Source of the DNA: Megamerina dolium
Taxonomy: Eukaryota; Arthropoda; Insecta; Diptera; Megamerinidae
DNA: 64,000 nucleotides
Assembly (NCBI GenBank): GCA_963854835.1
Contig: OY978529.1
Coordinates: 37,444,055-37,508,054 of the forward strand
Direction of reading: 5' to 3'
This document shows, one piece after another, positions 46,936-59,901 of the stretch. The position numbers were made by a program, and so were the translations under genes. Below the pieces are notes generated by a model. The model ran no database searches. It worked only from the letters and a program-made list of their open reading frames with translations, and was not told the DNA's origin. The stretch's first letter is position 1; every line of letters starts with the position of its first letter.

Positions 46936-48955
46936 TACTACTTTTCCACACCCTGAAGGGATAGCTGATGTATATTTCTGAGATATTTTCAAATTAGAGG
47001 AGAAGAGATAAAATAATAGATATATGCAAAAGCGCTAAAGGTGAATATTTTAATAAGGAATAAAATGTTTTTCTTTATAAAATATATGCTTCTTTGAGTA
47101 TTTCGGTTTAATTTGGGCATACTATACTCAACAAATTTGATAATAGTTATTTTTTTTTTCTAATTCAAAAGTGTATAAAACGTAAAGGCGTTTAATTTTT
47201 TATAAATATTTTTATAAATATTTGTTTTTTGTTATTTTCCATAAATGTTTGGACTTTCTTCCACAAATTAGATCAGCATATAATTTTCTTTTAGAATTGT
47301 TTTATTTAAACTATACTGCAGGCAATATGTGAAGCTCTATTAATATTTTATTTTCATATTAATTAAAATAACTTATTCAATTTCATTAGCATTCACATTC
47401 TAATATATATATTTACTACTCAATTTGTATGATTTTTTTATAAAATACACTTGCATTATTTGCATTTTATACATTTCATTGTAATTAATTAATTGGATCC
47501 TTTATTATTATTATAATTTCACATTAATTCGTTTATATAATTATCAATATTATAACATTTTTCATTTATGTTGGTATTAATTTTTATCGATATTTAATTA
47601 CTCTCACTTCAATGGCACTCATTTAATATCACACTTGTTGTTTTTTTCATACATTTTGTATGTTTCATATTATTTTAATATAAAATTCCAATTCAAGCAT
47701 TTAATAAAACATAAAAATTCCTTCTTTTTCCACCGATATATAAATGCATAATTTATAATCGTTTTCATTTCAAATTTTACATGTGTAAATATTTATAAAA
47801 TAAAATGTTACTCATACGCCATGCATGCATATATGCCTCCTAATGAATTTTATATGTGGTTTTTTTTTTTGGAATATGAAATACTCTCATACATATTGTA
47901 TTTATACAATAAAGAGTGAAACCAACTATTAATAATGAATGTAATATTACTGAAAATGATTTTACTTTAAAAGTAGGCACTTGCAAAAAGGTGAGCATTT
48001 GAAACTAAAGAAGAATAACATTTTGACAGGATTTCACCCTTGTCTCTTTTAGCTTAGAAAGTTTTACAAATGCAAGCCACTGTATTTTGCAGTAAAATCG
48101 TTACTTTTATGTATCATTTTATTGCTCACTGTCTGTTTATATTACACCATAACTAAATTCTAATCCAATTGTATAAAAATAAAATATTGCACAAACTATG
48201 TCACACCCATGTGTTTATACAAATTTTTTTTTTTTTTGGTGACAAAACCATGTATCATATTATACACATAGCATTCAAAAGTAAATAATAAAGAGAAGAA
48301 GAAGAAGATCAAGTAGAAGAAGAAAAACCACATAGCAAATACTAAAGTCACTACTTGCCATCTGCTGGTTGCTTATTGTTATTATTGTTCTTTCTCTTAT
48401 TGTTATGGTGGTTTTAATTTCAATTTCACATATTAAATTAAAGCCGATGTCATATAAGGTGTGCGTGTGTGTGTGTTTGTATGAGTGTTTGTGCGAGTGT
48501 ATGTGTTAATGCGTATTGTATTCTATGAAATCATCAAATTAAAACCCGTTCTGTGTTTATTATTTTCTTTTGTTTAATTGAGTCAATTTATATTTATTGT
48601 TTGAAAACTATTTGGCACAACATTAAAGTGCCAGCCAGTAGTAAATTTATTTTTGGAAAAGGCCATAATTTTCATTGGTTTTTAAATTATACCCTTACAT
48701 TGTGATAGAAGTTCCGTTCATTCGATGTTAATAAAATGCCATTGTGACCTATTTCATTATCACACCAAAGTTATATATCTTCTATGTATTAACTATTGAA
48801 ATTGATTACACAGTGACGAAATTATCGAAATTTTGTCCACTATTAATATATTCATTGATGACACTGCTACACAAACTTCCCAGATATAATAAATGTTTTC
48901 TAAAAAATCTGTGAATTGCTACTTTCTGTTGAATTGCTATTTTATATCGAAATAT
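46936..48955. other. Intergenic; GAA-rich and GT-rich simple sequence
   Basis: A GAAGAAGAAGAAGAT run lies at 48293-48327 and a GTGTGCGTGTGTGTGTG run at 48460-48480. No gene is seen. Confidence 0.5.
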
Positions 48956-49755
48956 TACTTCAAAAATTGGTGATCTTTAACATAACTCCTGGCAGATGAC
49001 CGAAGTGGAAGATCATATTCAGCACTCTAAAATATTAACGAGTTAAGAAATATGTCCCTAAGAAAAGAAACAGTGGTGTGATTAATTTAAATTTATGCCT
49101 GTGATTAGAACGTATATAAAAAACCAAGCATTAAAAGGCACTATGGTGTCATCTGGAAATCATTCTGGAGTAAAAAATCAATAGGGCTGGTCAAATATTT
49201 TAATCCTCTAATCCGGTGACTCATAATAAGTGGGTGAATTATTTATCGATTTTATTCCCAATTTGTTTAAATGTTCACCTCGATGTGGCTTCAAAATAAT
49301 TGGAGATCACTCAAATATCAAATATGGACCTAGAAGGTAATGTGTTTCGAAAAAAATTTGTTTAAATGGTTGTGAACCATACATTTTATTCCCCAAGGGG
49401 CGACTCCTTCGAAACTCCTTCGACTTATTGATGGCTTTTACTCCATTTTGTTTTTCAAATTTCACCACGATGTGGCATCAACATGAATGGAGATTGGCCA
49501 AACATTTTACACCTATTACGCCATCCTGGAAGCTTTGGGAGCGAAATTTACGAAGACGTCAATTGAAGTTATTAGGTCGACATATTTCGAAAAAATGTTG
49601 AGAAGAAAATTATGCAGATGTGTCATACATTTTACTACTCTAGCGGTGAGCTCATGGGAAGCTGTATGGATATTGATCTATTGCACTCACTTCCATTTTA
49701 CTACCATTTTTTGAACTTTGATCGCGATGTGGCATCATTTATCCCCCCCTAACCA
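48956..49755 (+). repeat. Diverged tandem repeat, ~185-260 bp spacing
   Basis: CACCTCGATGTGGCTTCAAA with ATAATTGGAGAT (49275), CACCACGATGTGGCATCAAC with ATGAATGGAGAT (49462) and GATCGCGATGTGGCATCATT (49719) mark three units. Each is preceded by TTTACTCCATTTTGTTT-like text, and TTTCGAAAAAATTTGTTTAA/TTTCGAAAAAATGTTGAGAA falls between. Only about three eroded units remain. Confidence 0.6.
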
Positions 49756-52649
49756 ATGCAATTTTAGTTAAAGTCTCTCCAAAAAATTATTTATCGAATA
49801 CCCAGAACTACAGAAACTATATCGATGCTACTTGCGCGTGTAGAATTGATTACAAAAACTGGTCACATGGTGCTTTTGACTATAAACTAGCGTAAACAAA
49901 AAAAGGTTTCTCAAAAATGTATTTAAATAATAGCTCTATTGAAACTAAACCTATACAATAGAATAAAATGAAAAATCTTGCTGACAGCAGAGTACGAGGA
50001 GAAGAAAATAAAACACCACAAATTCAAGAGTATATATATACATATCTCATGGGAATAGTTTACATTGAAATTCAAGTGATAGCAACTGCATAATTTACTG
50101 CAGATAGCAACAAAAAAGAAGAAGAAGAAAAAATGATTCAAAGGAAGTTCATTGGTTGAACATTTAAAATGGCAATTTCATCTTACTGCATTTGCTATAA
50201 TACGAATACATATACCAATACTAATGCTTGTATTGACCCCAACCATTAAGGGAGAAGAATCGTACACTTGGGTCCATATGTTGAAAGAAAAATGAAAATA
50301 AAAAATTCAATGCGAATGATAAAGACACTTGAGACTATTCATATGAGAAGATTATTCATATGTCGAACAGAAAGCATATAAAGATGCTAGGGGGGTGGGC
50401 GGCAAAAGCAAGAGATTATAATGTGAAGTAGCTTTCTTTAAAGTAACTGCATTTAAGTAATGTACTATATTGAATGGAAAATAAGAAATTTGATATGTTT
50501 CTAATTATGTTTTCCAAAAAATTTTATTATTTTAAATCCAAAAATCAGGTAAGTCAAAAAAAGACTTGATAAAAATAACAAGAATAATAACAACAACAAC
50601 CAAAAGTGAAAAGAAATGTATTCATATTCAAGGTTACTACTGCTTAATGCGCTTTTTCTTCCTTTCTTTATATGTACGAACGTATTTTTGGTTTCTTAAG
50701 AGAATTCGCAGCCTAGTTGGTGTATGAGTGACATTAGCAAAAAACAAAAAAAAAAAAAACAAAAAAAAAAAAAACAAAAAAAAAAAGAAAAGTTTAAAAT
50801 TTCATGAGAAAAAGTTTTCTGTTGAAATATTCTTTGTTGTACTATTTTAATGAGCTTACTACTACTACTAGCCATTGTTATGAGGTATCTTTTTGAGGTG
50901 TCGTTTTGAGATAGTAAGTAAGGCGATATAAAAGTATTACAAGTTTAAGCAGGTAAAGTTATCTCGTAGTATTGTCAGAGTGAGAAAAAATATGAATTCG
51001 TTGATTTTTCACTAATTTTCAGATATTTTGATTAAAAATTGAAAAAAAAACATATTCGTTGAATAATTTTTAAACACGTTTTTGTATTAAGAAAATACAT
51101 TTTTTCGAAAAAAATAAATACGTCTACAGCACTTTTTACTGAAGCACTTGAATAGCGCAAAAATTGTATTGAAAAACAACTTTTTTTTTTTTATTATTAA
51201 AATCACAATTTCTTTTCACAAAACATTATTTTGTAGTTGGAGTAACAAAAAACCTAATGACTTTTATTTGAATACTCAATTATCGTCAAAATTGAATTTA
51301 AAAACATTTTTTTGAGTATTAAAATCACAATTTCTTTTCACAAAACCATATTTTGTTGTTGCAAGGAAAAATATATATTAAACAAATTTTTTTTTTAATT
51401 ATTTAAATTTTTAAAGATAATGATTTCCTTACGCTCAATTTTAACTTTTCTTTAGCCACATTTTCTTTTTCAATTCATTGCATTTACTATAATAATTTCT
51501 CAATGCATATTTTCTTATGGATAAAATTTCCCACTTGACGCAATTTTTTTTTTTTTAATTTCGAATTTAGAATAATTTTACATAATTTTTTGTAATATTA
51601 AACACAAACATTTTTAATTCAATATGTATAATTAATGTTGAAACTATTAATGAATTAATATGTGTGTAATAGAATTAGCGAATTAAAAACAGGATCATCG
51701 CGAGCACACAACACAACACAACGATACGAAACACGGAACAACAAAAACACGACTGATTCGAGCTAAGCTGAAACGAAATTGAAAATAAACCAGACACACC
51801 AGTGCAGATTGTATCGTTAGCCAAAAAGCTGGCGAAAGTTAGCCCCAACCGACCAACTTACTGTTTTGTTGAGCAATATTTACCATTGAATGAAATTGAA
51901 AGCGTAAAACCCCCAATAGAAAAATTCTCGCATATACGTAAAATCTGACACGAATTGAAATCAACGTACATAGGTATCATAATAAATGTTGCTCTAGCTA
52001 AATAGCACATGCGAATGTGTTGCTCATATATAGTACGTGCAGCTGAGAGTATGCATATACCATATATATTACAAAGGCCTCTATGCATATATTGTAATAT
52101 GTATGTATGGATATGTGTACTTGGAAAAACGTGGGAGAATTGCAAAAATTACTAACTGAGAGTGACAGCACATGCAACAATAACAACAACTAGTTCATGT
52201 TGTTACTGTTGACAGCTATAGTGAAGCAAAGAAAATATTTGCTGCTAATGGCAATGTTACATATATTGTATTTAATATGGGAGGTGTGCTCTCCTAACGT
52301 TACAAAATAAACAGAGAGCACGGAAGAAACAGAGAGAGAGAGAGAGAGAATGTGTTTGTGTGCATGCACGTTATTTGTAATATTATTGCTGCCTTTTAGT
52401 ACACTTTTTAGAACACATTTCCAATGAGTGTAAATTATAGTTAGAAAGAGAGTGAAATCAGAGACTTTAAAGGTGCAAGTGCACCAAAATACTTTCGGGA
52501 TTTAGGACAGGTGCAAAGTGTAGCCACTAGTATTTGTTTTCATATTCGAAATGAAATATGATATTCATATATACATGGATTACTGTGGAATTGTGGAATA
52601 AATGTGGAATAAATGTGATATTAAATTATAAATGATGTAATATTATTTA
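49756..52649. other. Intergenic; A-rich block, (GA)n
   Basis: An A-rich block with single C interruptions, in which a ~15-bp unit repeats about three times, lies at 50740-50790. (GA)10 lies at 52331-52349. CAG|GTAAGT at 50546-50553 is mentioned among the rejected items. No gene is seen. Confidence 0.5.
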
Positions 52650-52782
52650 TACCCTGCATAATGCAATATGCATGGTATATTCATTTCGGTCAGATGTTTG
52701 TGTCCACTTGAAGGAATCTCCGGAGATATAGACATGGATATATATTCGTGATCAGTGTCGATTAAATTTTCGATTTAACGAT

Positions 52783-52821
52783 GTCCGTCCGTCCGTCCGT
52801 CCGTCCGTCCGTCTGTCTGTC
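52783..52821 (+). repeat. (GTCC)n(GTCT)n microsatellite
   Basis: Seven GTCC units followed by GTCTGTCTGTC. Its position right after the conserved core is diagnostic of mini-me elements, where it is thought to arise by expansion from a proto-microsatellite in the element. Confidence 0.9.
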
Positions 52822-53084
52822 ACCTGGCTGGTTCGCACGATAACTTGAGTAAATATTGAGCTATTTCGATGAAATTTGGCATAAGTAATCTATGATCCAA
52901 GGGTACGGAGGGGATTGATATTGGGCATGATCGGTCAATAACCACGCCCACACCAAGCATTCAAAGCGACTAACCTCGAAATTTTCAAAATCTTTAACTT
53001 GCTATAACTCACATAATATACCACTTGGGACAACAATATTTTGCACATAGAGTTATATTATACTACTATATAACCTCGCCAAAA

Positions 53085-53740
53085 GTGGGTGAGCCACGCC
53101 TACTTTCTAGCGTAGCTCCCATACAAAGTGTCTGTACTTCTTTTAAATTGAAACTGCTGTAACTTCTACAATCTTCTGTCTAGAATAACCATAATTGACA
53201 CTTAGATTAACACGGTAGTCAGAAATAATATGGCAGAAAATCAATGTGCCATGCCCACTCCTTTTTGGGTCTCCCATACAAAGTTGCGGAAATTAAAAAA
53301 AATGTTACCGGTTATAACTTGCAAACTATTCAGCGTAGAATAACGAGATTTAAGGTGTGGATTAGTATTGTACGAGCAACTAGGCTCACAGAAAATGGGC
53401 GCACCACGCACAGTGTTTATCGTAGCCCCCATACAAATTTTAAATTGAAACAGCTGTAACTTAGGCAATCTTATGTCTACAATAACCATAATTGACACTT
53501 AAATTAATATCGTAGTCGGAAATAATCTGGCGAAAAATCAGCGTACCACGCCCACTTCTTATTGGGGCTCCCATACAAAGTTGAGGAAATTAAACAAAAA
53601 TGTTAACCACCATAACTTAGAAACTATTCAACGTAGGACACCAAATTTAAGGTGCGGATTAACATTGAAAAATTAATTGGATTTACTAGAAAGTGGTAAG
53701 CCACGCCCACTTTTTATATAGCTCCCATACTAAGCCTCGG
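53085..53740 (+). repeat. Internal ~154-bp tandem repeats of the mini-me/DINE element
   Basis: The box CCACGCCYACTTNNTA...GCTCCCATACAAAGT recurs near 53092, 53248, 53402, 53544 and 53698 (spacings 156, 154, 142, 154). Between boxes each unit has TAACTTNNNAACTATTCNNC or TAACTTCTACAATCTTNTGTC, AATAACCATAATTGACACTT and GTAGTCNGAAATAAT. Period and CTCCCATACAAA core match the free satellite arrays elsewhere in the window. Confidence 0.78.
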
Positions 53741-53925
53741 AATTATCTTAAAATCCTTTTACTTCGTCAAAGTCAACCATATTTCGGGTGTAAATTAGTA
53801 GTATATGCAAAAATTGTTTCTCGAAAAGTGGAAATAAAAGAAAAGTTGGATATTCGAGTAAACTTTTTATATATAAATCTACATATGCAGGGTATAGTTT
53901 GGTCGGCCCCAGCCGACTGTAAGGA

Positions 53926-56900
53926 GATTTTTATATTAATGATTCAATCTTTTGTAGTATTAATGAATTATTCATTGTGATTTAGTGTTCTGTATGATTG
54001 CATACTTTTAGGGTTGCAAAAAAAATATGCTTAATATGTTAATAAGTTTCCGAAATATACGGGTTTACTTCAGTCACACCTTCTTCTTAGGATGGGAACT
54101 TTTCCAGCTTGCTTTTTATGAGATTGTAAAATATTGACAAAAGAATTTTTGTGATATTAGTGAATAAATATCTTGTAAAATTAAACAATAATTCATCGTC
54201 TTTCATTTGTCAGAATGAAAGCACACTTTTAGGGTTAGAAATAATAGTTTTGATAACAATTGTTTTGGAAATGTGTAAAAATAGGACGTGAGTATATTTA
54301 GGAAAATTGTTGGGTAACAAATATGAATGGGCATGGATCATATATATCCTACGAGAAATGAAAGCGAAATCTATAAAAATGTCACTTGTCAGGAACACCT
54401 CTAAGAAGTAAAATTAAGGGTGAATATGTTCGGTAAAAATGTTAAGAAAAAATTCATGAAAGTCGATAACATATTTGACTGACCGAGTCAAACCAACCCT
54501 GGATTCGAATTCAAAAATATTGTGAACATTTTATCAACTTTGAGTAGATCTTCCACCTTAACGTGAAGATTTTATTTTTCAGAGTTTCCTTAACTGTAAT
54601 ATTACCTTAAAAATTGTAACAAATTATATCGGTTTTTAGACGATAAATTTTGCGTATTTTGTCTATTGAAAACATCACTGTATCCTAGATAGGTAAGGTG
54701 TTGAAATATATTCTGCACACAATCATGACTGATTCTCATTTTATTACGTTTTTATTTTTAATTTTCCTCTCAACGGATTTTAATTTATGCAAATTGAACT
54801 ATTTTGCATTTTTCTCTGGCTCTCTCTCTCTCTCTCTCTTTCTTTCTCTTTGCTCTCTCCGTGTTTATAACTAGCTCTTTACCTATGTCTGCATATGTGG
54901 GTGTCATATGAAATAAATGCAGTTATTATATGTGTTGTTGTAGTAGTAGTTGTTGTTGTTGTTAGGATTGCTTTTTATTACTCATACTGCTGCTGTTGTG
55001 GTTATTGTTATTACCTCTCGTTATTATTGTAGTAAAAATATTTCTAGTTGTTGTTGTTGTTGTTGTTGTTAAAATTCTTGTAATAGTTATTATGATGGTC
55101 GGTTGGTATTATTCTGTCATCAGGTGGTGTTTTCTCATGCATAACACAACAATGTTGTTTGTTGGTGTTGTATATCTTGTTCTTCCTTTTGTATTGTTCG
55201 TTGTTTTATTATTATTATTATTATTTTTTTTTTTTTGCTTTTGTTTTAAGATTTCTACTACCATCATTTTCTTTCAAAAGTTTACAGACTTGATGCATTT
55301 CTATGTTAAGATGTTACATAGAAAATACTAATGTTATGTGTCGCTGTTAATGCTCTGTTAAAATCAAAGTGAAGGGTTATTGGGAGAATAATGATATGAA
55401 AATATAACAATACTGTGTTTGTGTTGGAAAATATTTTTTGAAAGTTCTTGTAATGCTATTATATGAACAATAGTAAGTGAATATCATAAAGGATTTTATA
55501 ACAACAACAAAAAACTATGTAGAGGAATAGTCCGTACAATGGGATTGATTTAGTTTTTTGGACACATACCAATACTTTTAGGAATTAGTTATTGAAGAAA
55601 ATTAGTCAGACTAAAGCAGTCGGCCAATTCCTTGACGTAGATATAAATTGAAATAATTCATCCGTAGGTTGAAATACCTCATAAATATATGTGTATTTCT
55701 TAGAAAATGCAACCGTAAAATACTAAAAAGTGATGTTAACTAATACGAATAGTTTAACTAATAGCAATAGTTTAATTAACAATAACCGTGATTATTTATT
55801 CAACACTCCAACTTAGCTTGCAGCGATAACTATATAGTGCGTATAGCGCATACAACTATAAACGCCAAGTATACTTAACATGTTGCTTAAGTTTAGTGCT
55901 GCTTACTGTTCGATACCTTTCATTTAATTAAATTATTTTCAAAATACATAAAATTTGACTAGTTTGATCCATCATACATCCAGCTTTTATTTATTTACTT
56001 AAATTATATTTTTCGGGAGATGTGATACTATTAATGCAAATGGAAGGTTTGAACAAATGTTGCAAATGTATTTCTACATAGTGTCAATAAATATTCACAA
56101 GAAAATTGGCATTTTACAAAGAGATAAACTCTGATGAAATTTACTATCTTAAGAAGTGAATAATGTCGCTATATTCATATTGTGCGTGTTGAACGATTGT
56201 AAATTTACATATATACTCATAAATTATACGACATGTTGTAAATTGTAAAATCGTAATAAATCGACACGATGTGTAGTCTATAAACGACAATCGTTTCAAA
56301 AAAATATGAGTTCGCAAACTCATATACGAGTATCGTTGGCACTAATCAAAGAGAGCGCATATAACTTGAAATGTACTAAAAACTATGTACAATAGCACCT
56401 ATATGATAATTGACCCAATTTAAAGTGGCAATGAAATAAAAATGTTCTCGTATTTCTGCTCTGTCCGGTGCTGCCACTTGCAATATTCTAGGATATCGAT
56501 AATAATACTAAAGGTGAATATAAACAAAGTGACAGAAATGAGTATGTAAAATAAAATATTATAAATTGAAATTGAAATGTGTAAGAGTAAAAACACTAAT
56601 CGAGATTAAACCCAATATAATTTCATTGAGTCTATAATTAATAACTTAAAAACAAAAAAAGAAATTAAAAATCTGATTAATTAAATAATATTCAAAAGAT
56701 AATCTTCAGATATATATACATTTAATGAGGAAAAACTAACAAGATAATTATAAAATATTGAAATTGCCACAAGTGTTATTAATATAAAATACCACCAAAG
56801 GATATATGCAACAATAACATAAAACAAAGTCAGCAAACACACATGTAGGTATGTCTGTAGAAATGTCTGTGTCAATAGCAACAAAATATGCAACATGTGC

Positions 56901-57419
56901 GCGAACTGCCAGTCTGCCAGCAAACAATTTAGCCATTTAAAAATAAATATACGAATATATGTACATTGTACTACATATATGTTCATAATAAAGGATAAGA
57001 AAAAAGAAATATATTTATCGTTTTGATGTGCACAATTGACTATACGCCAAGCTGAGCCAAACAGCATGTTATGTACGTATGTACGTACGCGCACTCAAAT
57101 TATTGAACGCAATTAATTTTATTTAAAAGCAACAGTAGTTGCAGCTGCAATAGCATAGCTCAAGAATGGCACACACTCACTTCACACATACATACATCTG
57201 TACGTTCAATCCAAGTGAAGCAACAAGTTGCAAAAAAAAAAAAACTACTCATACAATTCCATACATAAATTTATGATGTGAAAAATACGAATGGGACCTA
57301 AAAACAAACCACAATGGCATATTCGTATACGAGCATATTTACCTATACATACATCTAATAGCTACTCGTACACAGAAACTTTTAGAATCACTTTTACAAA
57401 AGTTTACCATAATAAAAAT
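53926..57419. other. Intergenic; several microsatellites
   Basis: (TC)n at 54821-54861, GTT/GTA triplets at 54934-54964, (GTT)n at 55046-55070 and (ATT)n at 55207-55227. Frames of 111 and 137 codons here are translations of these tracts. No gene is recognised. Confidence 0.5.
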
Positions 57420-57750
57420 CAGAGAACTTTTAATACCAGAGAAGTCCTACTTTGGCTTTTGAGCTTTTTTCTGATTACAATACCAGGGTCACTTAATAGA
57501 GTTGCAGTATACAGAGATTTTGAAGAGAGCAATACCATCAACTGAAGACCAAATGCTGTAAGTTAACATATCAAATTAAGTTGAAATATGATCATTTGAT
57601 ATGTTAACTTACAGCATTTGCTCTACAGTTGATGGCATTGCTCTCTTCAAAATCTCTGAAGACTGCAACTCTGTTAAGTGACCATGATATTGTAATCAGA
57701 AAAAAGCTCAAAAGTTAAAGTACGACTTCTCTGGTATTAAAAGTTCTCTG
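57420..57750. repeat. Long hairpin: two 157-bp arms, 17-nt loop
   Basis: The left arm 57420-57576 and right arm 57594-57750 are inverted copies of each other with no gap and 11 mismatches (146/157, about 93 percent). The innermost 26 bp are perfect (AAATGCTGTAAGTTAACATA then TCAAAT). The loop is 57577-57593. Arms carry ordinary mixed sequence, not simple repeats; no terminal-repeat signature, TA, TTAA or other target duplication is evident at the outer ends. This geometry fits either a fold-back element or a hairpin-RNA (endo-siRNA) locus. No match to the arms was noticed elsewhere in the window. Confidence 0.92.
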
Positions 57751-59555
57751 GCTATAGCTATAAACTGAAAGCTTTTATGCATCTACAAAGCTTTCTGCTT
57801 TTAAGCTTTTTTGTTGCTTAAAGTTCAGGAATGCTAAGAAGCTTTCAGTAAAGAATGTTATTTTGAGCTTTCAAAAGTCATTGAAATCAGGATGAGTCAA
57901 TAGAAAATCGAAATTGTAAAATATTATCTGAAAAGAATTTTTTTGTTGGAATGATTGAAAATTTCTTTCATAATGTAAAATTTCGTAGTACAATATATAT
58001 TTTTCTCAGTTATCATTTCTCATTTAGCAGAGCTTTTTGTGTTTTGTCGATGAAGGGTATAAAAATTAAAATTTACCTTTACCCAAACACCGTCTAATAT
58101 CATCCAAGTGATTTACAGTGATATTTAGAAATACTTCAACAGTTCTTCAGCAAATTAAATAGGCCCTACTCTGATATTGTCTAAATTTAATGCACACAAT
58201 TATGCAAAAAAAAAAAAGATCCACCATGTGTTTTCGAAGCTTCTAGAGCCACTTAATTACACAACACGATAAAATAAATCTTACAATTTATTATGGATGG
58301 CTTTAAGATGTAAACAAATAATGCAAAATTCATAATAATTAGAACGTCTTTACCTAAATTTCTTCTGAAATTGCAATACAGATTTCTTCGAGTTTCCTCG
58401 ATTTCCTTAGTTTTAGCAAATATTCAATATTGAGCTCAGGTATTACACTATTATAAAGTACTAATAAAAGTCACTGTCACGTCAAATTAAGCGCACAAAA
58501 TAGCTCCAACGTTATTGGGAGATTTTCTATATTTCGTTTCCAAACTCAACTATCCCAAACCAAAAAGTCATTCCAATGGAGGAAACTTGCCATATCAAAA
58601 TTGTTAATGTCAAAATCCTGTTAAGCTACAATTCAGATGAAAATCGGAATTGAAATTTGTACACGGTGTATAAAGAGACGTCGGTGCAATGATATAGACT
58701 GGAAGATCTATAAGGAATAAAAAAAAATCTCTAAGGAATACAGCTGCAAATAATCCCCCAAGTAATGACCACATCAAAACCTTGACCAGTCGTCATTCCG
58801 TTAAGCGAAAATTATAATAAAAATAATTTTGAAATCTATGAGACTTCATCAGTCCGAACAACATAGAGCCATGACTACAAAGGGATTCAATTCTCAATTC
58901 ATCACAATCTCAATTCTGTTAAGTCCATAGCTGGAATTAAAATTGAGTTTGTGCGGTTCTGTATGGAGACGTCAGGCCAAATGTAATCACTCTAAAACTA
59001 AACTACTAAAAATATTGAGATATCAAATACAAGCTGATTAGGTTGATATACGTTTTATAGAGAACGATGTCAATTTGTGATTTAGACTTCTAAAAGATCC
59101 GGATTTGTGCACCCCGCACTACAGTGCAGCAAAGACCAAATTATAAAATTATGCTATTTGTTGTAGAATCGAGGTATGACAGTTGCAATCGAATTAGAGG
59201 CCACAAAAATTAATTCTGATCAATTCTGAACACAGTTCGTTTCCAAATGATATTATTTTATCCTTGAGATGTTCAATAACACCGCGTATAGTGTTGTGCT
59301 GTATTTAATTTTTAGTTATATGAATTAAAGCTATTCAGTAATAAATTCACAAATCACTGCTCAAGTTTATAGTTAGTTCAAGTTCACAAGTTCAACAACA
59401 ATATTGTCAATAAGTAGTCAACAAGCAAAAACGAAAGAAAAAAAAAAAAAGAAATGCCTATCCAATGATAGGCAATATATCAGAGTACTTGTATGTAACT
59501 GCAGGCTTGAATGACACTCTTATAACCCAACAAATCGAACAGAAACAAACGAAAA

Positions 59556-59586
<31 letters not shown>

Positions 59587-59695
59587 GATAGCAACATGCA
59601 AGGTTTAAAACTTTTATACAGATAGAAAACCATTTGAATATTCCTATAGAATATACAATATTAATGATTTTAGTAATACGCATATCCCAAATATG
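57751..59695. other. Intergenic; weak repeats, (TAA)n
   Basis: 58600-59000 holds three diverged blocks around TCCTGTTAAGC / TTCCGTTAAGC / TTCTGTTAAGT (58616, 58795, 58913), each followed by GAAATTTGTNNNNNTNTATNNAGACGTC-like text. (TAA)9 lies at 59557-59583. No gene is seen. Confidence 0.5.
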
Positions 59696-59699
59696 ATAT

Positions 59700-59901
59700 T
59701 TGATATTTGATGAGATTACTCTCGAGTCTTCTCTCAAGAAACGAAAACCACACTCTACAAGTCTCTCATCATGACCATACATATGGTACCGAAGCTTGCA
59801 CAATTTTCACCTCAGATGAGGACATGCTTGGATTTTTCGAGAAAAAAGTCCTACCGAAGATCTTTGGACCTATTTGCGTTGGTGGCGACTATCGAATAAT
59901 A
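59700..59901 (+). pseudogene. Non-LTR retrotransposon ORF2 3' part, segment 1
   Basis: Reads LLSRNENHTL, HTYGTEACTIFTSDEDMLGF and FEKKVLPKIFGPICVGGDYRI. The motif TYG.E.W....D...L..FE.K.LRKIFGP is a landmark of the region after the reverse-transcriptase domain in insect non-LTR elements. A frameshift lies near 59770, so the copy was already broken. A TIR element cuts it after GDYRI; segment 2 follows at 60428. Confidence 0.78.

Larger units (their letters stand above)
52650..53925 (+). mobile_element. mini-me / DINE-type (Helitron-like) non-autonomous element
   Basis: Opens TACCCTGCATA (52650-52660) and closes with its exact inverse TATGCAGGGTA (53884-53894), followed by GGTCGGCCCCAGCCGACTG. 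Near the left end ATATATATTCGTGATCAGTG leads into a (GTCC)n(GTCT)n tract and then CACGATAACTTGAGTAAATA, TTGAGCTATTTCGATGAAAT and ACCACGCCCACAC. This is the layout of dipteran mini-me/DINE elements, which carry a conserved core next to a (GTCY)n tract. The interior holds about five ~154-bp units. No protein is encoded. Confidence 0.75.

Noticed and set aside
50540..50560. CAG|GTAAGT as a recursive splice site on the plus strand
   Set aside because: The preceding 20 bases (AAATCCAAAAAT) lack a pyrimidine tract, so acceptor function is unlikely.
56681..57094. 137-codon open frame on the minus strand
   Set aside because: Low-complexity hydrophobic composition, overlaps a second unrelated open frame, no recognisable family.
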